Origin: Patiria miniata
Lineage: Eukaryota > Echinodermata > Asteroidea > Valvatida > Asterinidae
NCBI RefSeq assembly: GCF_015706575.1
Contig: NW_024037056.1
Location: 17,349,405-17,413,404, forward strand
Direction of reading: 5' to 3'
DNA: 64,000 bases
This document shows positions 20,253 to 30,487 of this stretch, piece by piece. Position 1 is the stretch's first letter, and the number at the start of each line of letters is the position of its first letter. The translations under genes and the position numbers were made by a program. The notes under the pieces were generated by a model. The model searched no databases. It was given only the letters and a program-made list of their open reading frames with translations, and had not been told where the DNA came from.

Positions 20253-20951
20253 TAGAGTTTAGACAACTTAAATCCAAACACTAAAAAAATAAGCTTGGAT
20301 TACAAACAATTTAATATTGACTACAGAAAATACATTATTCCAGAATATACAAATATTCGAGACTGTAAGGCCACGGCTTATTTTGGCATCCGTAAAATCT
20401 CTTAATGAGGCCAAAGTTATAAATCTAGAAATAGATTCATCTAATCCTCTTCGGCAATACCTGAATATTTTAGTCCAGAAGCGGTTAAATCATATTTAGT
20501 GGCCGACATTGTTGGTTTTTCTTCTAGGTCGACTTCCATAAACATTGAAGGATTGATACTGGAACACAAACAGCAAATGAAACTAAATTTGGGCAATCTT
20601 CCACTTTATCAAATATAATTCAATAACCGTGTACAGTACACCAATTAATCATTTATTTACAAGAGAAACTGAACCATTCAAACCTGATGTCACTTTGAGA
20701 AAAAAAAAAAACTTACCGTGCCGGTAAGGGCAGATGACGGGGGCGTTAGCCGTCAGAGTCGGAGTGAAGGAACTGGGCAAGCTCGGTGTAGGAACACGGA
20801 GTTAGTGTGGATCCTCCGCAAACTCATGGTTTCCAATTGTTGAACAAATAGAGCCGTGAGGACAGACACTAGACAACTCAAATCCAAACACAGGAAACTT
20901 AAACTCGGCTTCCAAACAATTTAATATTGACTACAGAAAATACATGTACGG
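20253..20951. repeat. Direct repeats about 0.6 kb apart
   Basis: 20257-20340 and 20872-20951 share ACAACT(T/C)AAATCCAAACAC and the string TTTAATATTGACTACAGAAA. The DNA between holds a GC-richer stretch (20716-20870) unlike its surroundings. The pair could mark an inserted dispersed repeat. I do not recognise the family. Confidence 0.5.
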
Positions 20952-21068
20952 TACATCATGACGGAGCCAACGCCCTGAGCCAACTACAACGAATAATAGA
21001 CGCGGGCGTGCTTCTATAGCCACGCAAGACTGAAAGGAATTACAAGAATTTGTATTACATAAGAGCGC

Positions 21069-21233
21069 GACCTATCGCCGTTTGCGAGTTAGCCATGCTC
21101 CTTAGACAACCCTATGGAGTTTTTTACACAGAGTTTTGTTTGTCTCACATTTTGCGCGTTCCGCGTCCACTTGTATATCATGTAATTGGACAATATTTCA
21201 CAAGCTGCGTTGACGGATTCTACCGCGATAGAT
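21069..21233. mobile_element. MITE, GACCTATCGC family
   Basis: Short inverted ends (GACCTATCGCC.. and ..CGCGATAGATC) enclose AAATATTGTCCAATTACATG-like and GACGCGGAACGCGCAAAAT-like strings that recur, inverted, at 40472-40643 and 38117-38398. Non-coding. Confidence 0.6.
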
Positions 21234-21359
21234 CGCGCGCCACAACACAAGTCTATCACAAGTCATCGAGCTGTCTAGAAAAATTCATGGAATGCACAGA
21301 GAGAAAACCATTCCTTCGATTGTTCATCTCCTACTTGTAATCTAACCTGCGATTCGACT

Positions 21360-22790
21360 ATCAGTGACTCGATTACACCTGTCAATATACGAGTCCGTAA
21401 TTTTAATCAGTCTAAATATCTTGCAATTCCCTGCACAAAGAACAAACATTCGTCTGAAAGCATATTTTATCGAACAACATTCCATTTATATTCTACCTAT
21501 ATTCCATTTATGTTCCATATTGCATTTTAAAATGTTAACACTTATCACACTTCTAACGAAAACACTGATATTTTCTATATAAGGTCATGAATTTTAAAGC
21601 ATCAATAACAAATTTAACAAATCACAAATTTTCACTCAACTTGACAAGATCTACGTTGATTTAAAATGATATCTCCGCTTTAACTAAAAGAAATACACTG
21701 ATTATTTGCCGACACATTTTGTATTTTTAGAATAGCAAATGTCAGTGATTAATAATACTTCAATGCTAAAACTATACACATAAAGTACATCATACCAAAC
21801 AGATTCAAATCTAAGTGCAACAATCTTTACAAGTAAATTTTTGCCAAACCTAACTTTAAAAATCGCGCAAAGCAATGACAAAATCATTGACTTTTGTGCG
21901 AACATATTCGAAATTCTAAGACGTGCTAAATCACATTCATATACGACATTTCTTTTTACAACAAATTGCTGTTTTATGAGCGGGGTCCGCCCATAAGTCC
22001 GACGCCTCATAGGTCCGACGCCTCATACGTCCGACAAAATCGCATCCCCTAAACAAATAAAGGCCCATAAGTCCGACGCCTCAAAGGTCCGACGCCTCAT
22101 AAGTCCGACGCCTCATAGGTCCGACGCCTCATAGCTCCGACGCCTCGTAAGTCCGACAAATTAAACGCCTCGTTTTTCCGTTGTCGGACTTATGAGGCGT
22201 CGGACTTATGAGGCGTCGGACCTATGAGGCGGAATAAATAAATGATATGCCTCATAAGTCCGACGCCTCATAAGTCCGAAATTCCGGACTTATGAGGCGT
22301 CGGACCTATGAGGCGTCGGACTTATGATACGGCCCCTTATGAGCTACCGCCGCCGATTTAAATACACCAAATAATAGTTCGTGCGAACGTACACCACATT
22401 CGAAGCAAATTGTTCCTTCAAATATCTGCATAATTTTAAAATAATTTTACGAATTACATAATTATTAACTGCCACTTACCAATTTTACTTCAACACAACC
22501 AACACAAACTCTTTTACATGGCAACAATCTAAGTTAAATTTTGCAAGCAAGATTATCAAATAGGTGTGGTTTAAAAGCGATTGAGGATAATTGAAACATC
22601 GTGTGCAATACAATTTTTAAATTTAACATTACAGAAAGGTACACTTTTGCATTTACAAACGTAATTGTGTAAGTCTTCACATCTAAAGTCAATCAACCAG
22701 CTTTGAATATCACAATTCATTCCACAACTTGTAAAATATTTATCCACCCAAAAGTGAAAGTAACTTTTACATCATAACGGTGCAGCAATT
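21360..22790 (-). repeat. FREP-cluster 3' duplicated block, inverted (after gene 7)
   Basis: Reverse-complement relative of 11100-12600. Landmarks on the minus strand: an AAAGCTGGTTGATTG start, GCGGTAGCTCATAA, AACGTAGATCTTG, and GTGATAAGTGTTAACATTTTAAA. It places gene 7 in the same duplication unit as genes 2 and 3, in opposite orientation. The element at 21981-22336 interrupts it. Confidence 0.6.
21981..22336. mobile_element. Foldback element of TCCGACGCCTCATA units
   Basis: Ends are imperfect inverted repeats (CGGGGTCCGCCCATAAGTCC at the left; the right end, inverted, begins GGGGCCGTATCATAAGTCC). The inside is 16-18-base units of TAAGTCCGACGCCTCA in one orientation, then the other. A perfect 7-base direct repeat TTATGAG flanks it (21974-21980 and 22337-22343). 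Related 3' blocks at about 11538 and 7808 read through with one copy (GCGGTAGCTCATAAA on the opposite strand), giving empty sites. No coding capacity. Confidence 0.8.
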
Positions 22791-22799
22791 AAGAGCATG

Positions 22800-23400
22800 C
22801 CGGGCAGCATTACGGGTGTTTATCAGTTATATTAATCCTTAACCTTAACCAAAACATCCGACTCTGAAGCTTGTAAACAGGTTTATGTTCAAGTAAAGGC
22901 TAAACGGTGAGTCAAAAATGTCCCTTCGGATAATTCCTTGTCTCCCACAAAAACGGGAAACAAGGTTACAAGTTTTTGTCTTCATTCGAAATTCGATCTG
23001 GGTATTGACCACATTCAGCACAAATTTCAATGATACTTTTGTTGGAGACAAGGAATTATCCAAAGGGACTTTTTTTTTTTAAAACTCGCCCTGTAAAGCG
23101 ACATTCGAATCTTCGACGAGCATTAAACTGCACGGCAAACACAATTACCTTCTAACTTTACAAATTAGGTAAAAAGGTTTCATTATCATTAATTTTTAAA
23201 AATTGTTTTATTTTCATAACGATAAGTTTTAGTTTGATACATTTTGTTCGAAACAAAATAAGCTGCAGTTCCAATCTGTGTCCTTCGGGATACCGAATCG
23301 GTGCTGTTTTTTCCTGCTAAGTGTTCGATATCTTTATTCTACAAGGCCTTTCAGGAGCAATCAAAATGAAATATCCAACACCTAAAGACTATTTTTCCTG
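22800..23400. other. Intergenic DNA
   Basis: No gene seen. GGACAAGGAATTATC-like and inverted GATAATTCCTTGTCTCC strings (about 22927-22950 and 23044-23062) suggest a small inverted-repeat element ending in AGTCCCTTTGG-like tips. Confidence 0.4.
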
Positions 23401-23408
23401 TCAAACAC

Positions 23409-23660
23409 TCTTACACTCTTAAAAGTCCCGGGTCAGACTTGACCCGGAAAAGAGTCAAGTGGGGACTGACCCTTTTTTGGGTCAAAAATTGGCCTTTTCT
23501 GGGTCAAAAATTGACACTATTCCGGGTCAAAATGACCCGGAAATTGAGTCACAAATGTTAATTTTGACCCAGAAAAGTGTCATTTTTGACCCAGAAAAGG
23601 GTCAGATCCCACACGACCCTTTTCTGGGTCAAGTCTAACCCGGGACTTTTTAGAGAGTAC
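23409..23660. mobile_element. MITE with GGGTCA(AAA) units
   Basis: Inverted ends CTCTTAAAAGTCCCGGGT and, from the right, CTCTAAAAAGTCCCGGGT. The inside repeats CCGGGTCA, TTTTTGACCC and GGTCAAAAATTG in both orientations. Similar material lies at 29640-29885 and 56945-57145. No coding capacity. Confidence 0.65.
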
Positions 23661-23924
23661 GACACACACAGACAAACATTTACAGCCAAAAGGTATTTGA
23701 AAATGAGATTGAAATTTTAACGCACATTCGAATTCACACTTTGCGATTTTTCGACCATAGGTAATATTCATGCATTGGTGGTTTAAACGAAAAAGATACA
23801 GGAAATAATAAATAAGGTCAGAATTCGAGTTCAAATTTATAGTAATTTCCACGCTTTAGATTAAATATCCCAAACTTGTTAACTCATTTGAGGCAAAGCG
23901 ATCTCACTCGTTTCAGTCATTACC

Positions 23925-25004
23925 TTACTGTGCCAATCGAATTTTGATGCTGCATTTTTTTAAGGGGTAATAAGAACCTCTCCATGATTCCCAAGTGATA
24001 CCTCGATGGTAATCGAATTGTTGCCAGGATGAATAAATATACAGACCGTTCAAGTTTGAATAATGACAGGCCTTGTACCACCAAGCTCCATAATATACCT
24101 CTGCGCAGTCGTACCCTGAGTCGTCATCATTGTCCTTGTCCTTCGTTGAAAACGGCTGGTTATTGTGATAGGTCAATGAGTCTCCTGCTGAAGTACTGCG
24201 TTCATTGTACGAACCTAAACTTAAACGGTAATTCTGTCCATAGACCCGGAAATCTCCGTACTCGGCCCAGGCTGTGTTGCCATCCCAGTCCTCCAAATCG
24301 ATTCGAAGATCCCAAGATCCGGAATTACTCAAGGTGCGCAAGTTGTCGTTGCCGAGCCAAAACTCACCAGCCAAGTCTCCAAAGCCCACGCGGTAGTCAG
24401 CCCAGCCGCGGTAGAAGTCGACACTGCCATCCTGGCGCCTCTGAAAGACAAGCCAGCCTCCACCGTCGGTCTCCATGTCGCAGTACACCCTCAGACCATC
24501 TGCGAATCCCGCGGGGAATATCGTATAGATACCGCTCACACTGTAACCTGTCTCCAGTAAACTCTGGCAATCGCTGTAACGTGGCTCCACCGTGACGGAG
24601 AATCCGGGTGTATGAACGTCGCTGTGATCCGCTACGGAGAACCCAGGTGTGTCGCCATTACCATCGAAGTACACACTCGCGTAGTCTGCAACGAAGTCAT
24701 TTGGCGAATCGACTCTCGTGGCGTTGTTCAGATCACACCTGCGATCGCTCTTGAAGTAATTGACTGATTTGCAAGCTTGCCAAGAGTGGCACCGACTCAC
24801 ACAGCCAACAAGAGTACCAACTCTACCCGACCATATTGTGGCATTTCCTACTGCTCGATTTTCAGCAGCATGGAATTCGTGTGACATCATACCACCGCAA
24901 TAGGTTCCTTGAAACACTGGCACGATAGAAAGCAAAATGTAAAACAAAAGACCAGTTACAAGTACTTGTCTCACAGAGAGACCACAATGCCGTACCTCTT
25001 CCAT
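23925..25004 (-). CDS. FREP-like secreted lectin, class B (gene 7)
   Basis: Intronless, 359 residues, starting MEEVRHCGLSVRQVLVTGLL. Signal peptide ends near VPVFQG. The usual TLSQEF is MMSHEF. PAN-like domain has a KSDRRC variant. Long linker, then fibrinogen domain starting at the GYSVSGIYTI region. The pocket end carries its own insertions: STSAGDSL (one residue extra), DKDNDDDSGYDCAEV, GAWWYKACHYSNLNG (the CHxSNLNG form typical of ficolins and tachylectins), and ..PLKKCSIKIRLAQ with Pro for Ser. First gene of the inverted half of the cluster. The closest leader match is gene 3. Role as for the other members: secreted sugar recognition. Confidence 0.9.
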   Translation of the reverse strand: MEEVRHCGLSVRQVLVTGLLFYILLSIVPVFQGTYCGGMMSHEFHAAENRAVGNATIWSGRVGTLVGCVSRCHSWQACKSVNYFKSDRRCDLNNATRVDSPNDFVADYASVYFDGNGDTPGFSVADHSDVHTPGFSVTVEPRYSDCQSLLETGYSVSGIYTIFPAGFADGLRVYCDMETDGGGWLVFQRRQDGSVDFYRGWADYRVGFGDLAGEFWLGNDNLRTLSNSGSWDLRIDLEDWDGNTAWAEYGDFRVYGQNYRLSLGSYNERSTSAGDSLTYHNNQPFSTKDKDNDDDSGYDCAEVYYGAWWYKACHYSNLNGLYIYSSWQQFDYHRGITWESWRGSYYPLKKCSIKIRLAQ

Positions 25005-25450
25005 TTCGCTGTCTCACGCCAACTGCATGTACAATGCTTGAGTGTCAACGAAATGCCGTAATTGCAAAACGTGTTTCCATGACATCAAGAAAACATAACT
25101 GAGGCCAGCGCGTATCGAGCACCAGTTTTAATTAAACCCAAAATTGCAAGTACAATATCAATTCTCCTTGGCAGTCACTCTTGCTGTTTTCAGGCTCTAA
25201 TAGCTCTATTGAATGTTCTGCGATTTTCTGAGAGCGTTACTACGCCAACCAGTTATGAAACCAGGCCCTCAATCGATTTTTGGAAAATGTGTCTTTTATC
25301 AGAGGGTCTGCAGCTTCTTGCTGCCAGGCTTTATTGGGCAACTCGTATCCTGCGCCGTTGCCTCGTTCATAATGCTTTACGCTCAGTCCTTGAAGTTTAA
25401 CGGGCAACGTGGCAATTATGCGTTCCATATATCATGTAACGTAGACCAAT
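25005..25450 (-). promoter_or_regulatory. Class B FREP 5' flank, inverted (gene 7)
   Basis: On the minus strand it carries the class B marks: CACGTTTTGCAATTACGG, ACTGGTGCTCGATACG, TTGGCGTAGTAACGCTCTCA, and a relative of the ATTGGTTTT/GTTTTGC region. Continues to about 25450 before homology fades. Confidence 0.5.
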
Positions 25451-25801
25451 AAAATGCACTGCTCGCAAAACAGCGAAGGTGACATTTTGTGCAATAAAGC
25501 TCCCTAGAAAATATATTCCTGTGCCTTGGTTCGGGTCGCATATGTATTCATTTCATAGCTTAACGGCTCGCTCGTCGATGCAAATGTAGGTTACTAGTAA
25601 ATAAGATGGCATCTACTGACACAGATACACAAAAGACCGCCAAACTCGTAATACAATGTATAGGCGTAATGTTCTTTATCATCGTTGGGTTTTCATCCGC
25701 AACACGTGTTGTGACCCACGTTAAGACCAACACGAATCATTTAATTAATGAGCGGCAGATCATAATGAAACGAAGCAACCGAATACAGAACTGAGGGTTT
25801 C
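25451..25801. other. Spacer between FREP genes 7 and 8
   Basis: No supported gene. A plus-strand frame of 62 codons at 25606-25794 has one hydrophobic stretch but no other support. Confidence 0.45.
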
Positions 25802-26833
25802 TTACATTGCCAATCGAATTTTCATACTGCAACTTTTCATGGAGTAAATATAACCCCTCCATGATTTCCATGCAATCACTCGAAAGTCTCCATCTACTTC
25901 CCAGGATGAGTTAAAGTACATACCGTTCAGGTGTGAATCATAACAGAACCTGTACCACCAAGCTGCTTGCCCCGACCTTGCGCAGTTAATAGTCGGTGAA
26001 CGGTCATTATCCTTGTCCTTCGTTGTAAACGGCCAGTGGTTGTGTCGACTTAGTGAGTCTCCTGCAGTACTTTCCGCATTGTACGAACCAAAACTCAGAC
26101 GAAAATCCTGTCCTGAGATCCGGACATCCCCGTACTCGGCCCAGGCTGTGTTGCCCTCCCAGTCCTGCAAATCGATTCGCAGATCCCAAGATCCAGAAGA
26201 ATTACTCAAGGTGCGCAAGTTGTCGTTGCCGAGCCAAAACTCACCAGCCAAGTCCCCAAAGCCCACGCGGTAGTCAGCCCAGCCGAGGTAGAAGTCGACA
26301 CTGCCATCCTGACGCCTCTGAATGACAAGCCAGCCTCCACCGTCGGTCTCCATGTCGCAGTACACCCTCAGACCATCAGCAAATCCCGCGGAGAATATCG
26401 TATAGATACCGCTCACGCTGTAACCTGCCTCTAGTAAACTCAGGCAATCGCTGTCAGTCGCTACGGAGAACCCAGGTGTGTCGCCATTACCATCGAAGTA
26501 CACGCTCGCGTAGTCTGCAACGAAGTTATTTGGGACATCGATTCGTGTGGCATTGTTGAGATCACACCTGCGATTGTTTTTGAAGTAATTGACTGATTTG
26601 CAAGCTTGCCAAGAGTGGCACCGACTCACACAGCCGACAAGAGTACCAACTCTACCCGACCAAATTGAGGCATGTATCAGCTTACGATTTGCAGCAGCAC
26701 TGAACTCCTGTGAGAGTGCATGACCACAGGAGCTTTCTTGAGACGCGGGCAAGATTAAAAAGAAAGTATAAAACCTAAGACAGGTGACAAGTACCTGTCT
26801 ACTTGAGCGACTCAAAAACCGTACCTTCTCCAT
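25802..26833 (-). CDS. FREP-like secreted lectin, class C (gene 8)
   Basis: Intronless, 343 residues, starting MEKVRFLSRSSRQVLVTCLR. Signal peptide about 14-33 (FYTFFLILPASQ). PAN-like domain starts SSCGHALSQEFSAAANRKLI, then the common class B/C core. Short linker (GFSVATDSDCL). Fibrinogen domain with DKDND. Oddities: the normally invariant GAWWY is AAWWY, NCA is followed by RSGQ, SNLNG is SHLNG, and PFST is PFTT. Such changes around the pocket suggest relaxed or new specificity. The C-terminal segment most resembles that of class A gene 1 (..WKSWRG.IYS.KSCSMKIR), not the neighbouring class C gene. Confidence 0.88.
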   Translation of the reverse strand: MEKVRFLSRSSRQVLVTCLRFYTFFLILPASQESSCGHALSQEFSAAANRKLIHASIWSGRVGTLVGCVSRCHSWQACKSVNYFKNNRRCDLNNATRIDVPNNFVADYASVYFDGNGDTPGFSVATDSDCLSLLEAGYSVSGIYTIFSAGFADGLRVYCDMETDGGGWLVIQRRQDGSVDFYLGWADYRVGFGDLAGEFWLGNDNLRTLSNSSGSWDLRIDLQDWEGNTAWAEYGDVRISGQDFRLSFGSYNAESTAGDSLSRHNHWPFTTKDKDNDRSPTINCARSGQAAWWYRFCYDSHLNGMYFNSSWEVDGDFRVIAWKSWRGYIYSMKSCSMKIRLAM

Positions 26834-27270
26834 CTTGCAAGCAATGCTAAGTGATAGAATTTCATCAAAACAGATATGGTATTACATGTATTTTTTTAAA
26901 TTTTCTCTATGAAGTAATGTTTTTATTAGAAACCTGGTCGTATTGACAGCCCCTTTGTTCCACACTCCTCGTCTCCGAGCGAGCACGCTTCCAAACAAGT
27001 AAACATGATTCAAGTCACCACACATTATTGATCGCGGATTTTGTTTGGACGCGCGGTGATTGCAATGATGTAATGTTTCAATTGTGTTTGTGCCTGTAGC
27101 TGCAGCGATGTTGCTCATATTGTATCGAGCAACTTGCGTCTTCGATCAAGTAACCATAGCAACGCTTTAACAGTTCATTACCTTAAAAGAAAAGGCTATT
27201 CTTCCACATTCGTCTTCTCCAATTAATCATGCACAGTTACACAGCTTTTATGTTTCTACGTTGTTGTAAC
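26834..27270 (-). promoter_or_regulatory. Class C FREP 5' flank (gene 8)
   Basis: Nearly identical to 28944-29420 (for example GAGCGAGCACGCTTCCAAAC on the plus strand), so the two class C genes are a recent tandem duplication including their flanks. Related more distantly to 16090-16576. Confidence 0.6.
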
Positions 27271-27908
27271 TTTTCTAAGAATAACTGCTTCATTGTATTA
27301 AAAACAAAATAAAGTTGCTGCTCCTCAGAGAGATGACGAGAATATCTTTTAAAACATCCCTTCCATCTTACACGTCCGCAAAAAGCGAACACTTTGCGGA
27401 TGAAATCACAACTAGCATCAACACAGCTCTAATTTTTGGGGTCGCAAAAGTGGACCCGAAAATCGTTCACGCACGCATAATACAGGAATAACACAAAAAC
27501 GCCCAGTTTTGAAAGGATAGTTGTGTGGATGTTTAGGCCTATATCCTACTTGTAATGTTCTTTCAGATCGTTTCGTTCAAAGCGTAGCCCAATTGAGCTG
27601 TGCTAGTTGCTAATTAGAATTTCTTCGATTTATGTAAATCAAATTGTCCTTTGAATTTATTGTCTCGAGTACCGTCTTATTATCGAATCGGCCGGGTTTA
27701 CCCGTAAATTGTAATAGGTGGACCTGCGACATACATAATCACTAACTGCCACTTACGACTTTGACTTCAAAACAAATGTTTTGATTATAAAATGAACAAG
27801 TCTGCGTAAAATATTATCTCTCGTTTTGGATTCACGTGAAACATGACCGTAAAATGGCTTCAAGGTCCCTATTACCAAAAAGGTGACTTATAAGGGACAA
27901 TAACTACC
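27271..27908. other. Spacer between FREP genes 8 and 9
   Basis: No gene seen; AT-rich. Confidence 0.45.
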
Positions 27909-28943
27909 TTACACTGCCAATCGGACCTTCATACTGCAACTTTTCAAGGAATAAATAAAACCCCTCCATCTTTTCCATGCAATGACTCGAAAGTCTCCTG
28001 GTATTTCCAAGGACGTATTAAAATACATACCGTTCAAGTTTGACCGAGAACATTTCTTGTACCACCAAGCTCCTTGCTCATCCACTGCGCAGTTACGATG
28101 AGAATACCCGTCATTGTCATTGTCCGTTGTTGAAAAGGGCAGACCGTTGTGCCAGGCAAGGGAGTCTCCAGCAGTGCTTTGCACATTGTACGAATCAAAA
28201 CTCAAACGAAAATCCTGTCCAGAGATTTGAAAATCTCCGTACTCGGCCCAGGCTGTGTTGCCCTCCCAGTCCTCCAAATCGACTCGAAGATCCCAAGATC
28301 CAGAAGAATTACTCAACTTGCGCAAGTTGTCGTTGCCGAGCCAAAACTCACCAGCCAAGTCCCCAAAGCCCACGCGGTAGTCGGCCCAGCCGCGGTAGAA
28401 GTCGACACTGCCATCCTGACGCCTCTGAATGACAAGCCAGCCTCCACCGTCGGTCTCCATGTCGCAGTACACCCTCAGACCATCAGCGAATCCCGCGGGG
28501 AAAATCGTATAGATACCGCTCATACTGTAACCTGCCGCCAGTAAACTCTGGCAATCGCTGTCAGTCGCTACGGAGAACCCAGGTGTGTCGCCATTACCAT
28601 CGAAGTACACGCTGGCGTAGTCTGCAACGAAGTTATCTGCAGGGACATCGATTCGTGTGGCGTTGTTCAGATCACACCTGCGATTGTTCTTGAAGTAATT
28701 GACTGATTGACAAGTTTGCCAAGAGTGGCACCGACTCACACAGCCGACAAGAGTACCAACTCTACCCGACCAAATTGTGGCGTTTCCCAGTGCTCGATTT
28801 TCAGCAGCACTGAATTCCTGTGAGAGTGCATGACCACAAGAGCTTCCTTGAGACGCCGGCAAGATTAAAAAGAAAGCATAAAACCCAAGACAGGTGACAA
28901 GTACCTGTCTACTTGAGCGACTCAAAAACCGTACCTCCTCCAT
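27909..28943 (-). CDS. FREP-like secreted lectin, class C (gene 9)
   Basis: Intronless, 344 residues, starting MEEVRFLSRSSRQVLVTCLG. Signal peptide, PAN-like domain starting SSCGHALSQEFSAAENRALG, with SWQTCQSV where sisters have SWQACKSV, and an extra Ala-Asp (VPADNFVADY). Short linker. Fibrinogen domain has DNDND, NCAVDEQGAWWY, CSRSNLNG and ends SMKVRLAV. Its C-terminal third matches class A gene 10 (..AWHNG, YSHRNCAVDEQGAWWY, SLEIPGDFRVIAW) far better than class C gene 8. Gene 2 shares its post-signal segment. Gene 9 is thus linked to two other classes in two different segments. Confidence 0.9.
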   Translation of the reverse strand: MEEVRFLSRSSRQVLVTCLGFYAFFLILPASQGSSCGHALSQEFSAAENRALGNATIWSGRVGTLVGCVSRCHSWQTCQSVNYFKNNRRCDLNNATRIDVPADNFVADYASVYFDGNGDTPGFSVATDSDCQSLLAAGYSMSGIYTIFPAGFADGLRVYCDMETDGGGWLVIQRRQDGSVDFYRGWADYRVGFGDLAGEFWLGNDNLRKLSNSSGSWDLRVDLEDWEGNTAWAEYGDFQISGQDFRLSFDSYNVQSTAGDSLAWHNGLPFSTTDNDNDGYSHRNCAVDEQGAWWYKKCSRSNLNGMYFNTSLEIPGDFRVIAWKRWRGFIYSLKSCSMKVRLAV

Positions 28944-29420
28944 CTTGCAAGCGATGCTTTGTGGTAGAATTTTATCAAAACAGATATGGTATTACTTGTA
29001 CAAAATTGATTTACTCCACGAAGTAATGTTTTTATTAGAAACCTGGTCGTATTGAAAGCCCCTTTGTTCCACACTCCTCGTCTCCGAGCGAGCACGCTTC
29101 CAAACAAGTAAACATGATTCAAGTCACCAGACATATTGATCGCGGATTTTGTTTTGACGTGCGGTGATTGCAATGATGTCATGTTTCAATTGTGTTTGTG
29201 CCCGTAGCTGCAGCGATGGTGCTCATGTTGTATCGATCAACATGCATCTTCGATTAAGTAACCATAGCAACGCTTTAACAATTGATTACCTTAAAATAAA
29301 TGGCTATTCTTCCACATTCGTCCTCTCCATTTAAGCGTGCACAGTTACACTGCATTGATATTTCTATATTGTTATGACTTTTGTATAAAGCACTGCTTCA
29401 TTTTACCAAAAAAAATTGAG
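28944..29420 (-). promoter_or_regulatory. Class C FREP 5' flank (gene 9)
   Basis: Sister copy of 26834-27270, with only scattered differences over the first 400 bases. Confidence 0.6.
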
Positions 29421-29639
29421 TTGCTGCTCTTCAGAAAGATGACTAAAATATCTTTTAAAACAACCCTTCTATCAATGAGCTGACCTTTACAAAGCGTTTT
29501 GTTCTGACGATTCTAAATTCAGGTAATCGAAAGGAAACCTCTAGCGCCCATTTACAAATTAACGCGCGAAAAGCATTTGCTACCAAAACTTACTCACAAA
29601 GATTGTAAATATGACACTATACGGATACATCATAATCAA

Positions 29640-29885
29640 TCTAAAATGCTCCATTCAGATTTAAACCGCAATCCTGGTTCCAGTTGACCTGATACTTTTT
29701 AGGGTCAGATCGACTCCTTTCTGGGTCAAAATGAAACTTTTCGCAAGGTGTCCAACATGACCCGGGAAAAAACAGAAAAGAGACATTCCGACCTGGAAAA
29801 CATCTTTTTGACCCTGAAAAGTATCGGGTCGAAAAGAAGCAGGATTCTGGGTCACGAGACCTCACATAGAACATTTTAGTGTACA
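29640..29885. mobile_element. MITE-like, GGGTCAAAA family
   Basis: Ends are weak inverted repeats (TCTAAAATG.TCCATT.. and, from the right, ACTAAAATGTTCTATG). The inside repeats GGGTCA and TGACCC motifs as at 23409-23660. Frames of 60-80 codons across it are artefacts of the repeat. Confidence 0.5.
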
Positions 29886-30487
29886 TACCATCACAATTTC
29901 ACAATTACTGCATTGAGTAAACTTTAAAGCCACCCACAGGTGTAACTTATGACGACACAAAACTTTCAGCTACTGACTTTTCATGTTTAAACTGAGCCTG
30001 AGCTACGACCAGTTGGAACTAATAATTCGCCTACTTTTTAGGGGACCTGTTGAGTGTAACTCCGACGATATTAATGAATCAAAATCCGCAACTTTAATCA
30101 AAGTGGCTTGATAGCATATACCAACAAATCTTGCTTTTAAACTGCTACTCGAAGTACAGGAAAAAAAATTAGGCGTGGAATACAAGTATAGAATACAGCT
30201 AAACAATTCAGCTAAAAGTTGGTCGATCTAACATGACACACCATCCATAAAAACTCATACAATACCCAAGATATTACCTATATCCAGTAACACAACAAAG
30301 ATGAGTCGAACATTACTGATCCTATATATACGAAGCCAAACGAATCTTCATCCTACATCTTTTCAAAGAGTAAATATAACGGCTACTTTTTAGATTTCTA
30401 AAATGTGATTAATTAGTTTTATACGTAACATAATTATTACTCGTCCTTATTACCAAAAAGGTGACTTATATGGGACAATAATTACGT
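29886..30487. other. 3' flank of FREP gene 10
   Basis: No gene seen. TTACCAAAAAGGTGACTTAT at 30450-30469 recurs at 27873-27892 just downstream of gene 9, so the two genes share 3' flank. Confidence 0.5.

Noticed and set aside
23400-23660. CRISPR-like spacing of GGGTCA motifs
   Set aside because: Motifs occur in both orientations with irregular spacing inside inverted ends, in a eukaryotic setting. It is a MITE.
25606-25794. 62-codon plus-strand frame with a hydrophobic stretch
   Set aside because: No homology recognised, no conservation in sister flanks, no signals.
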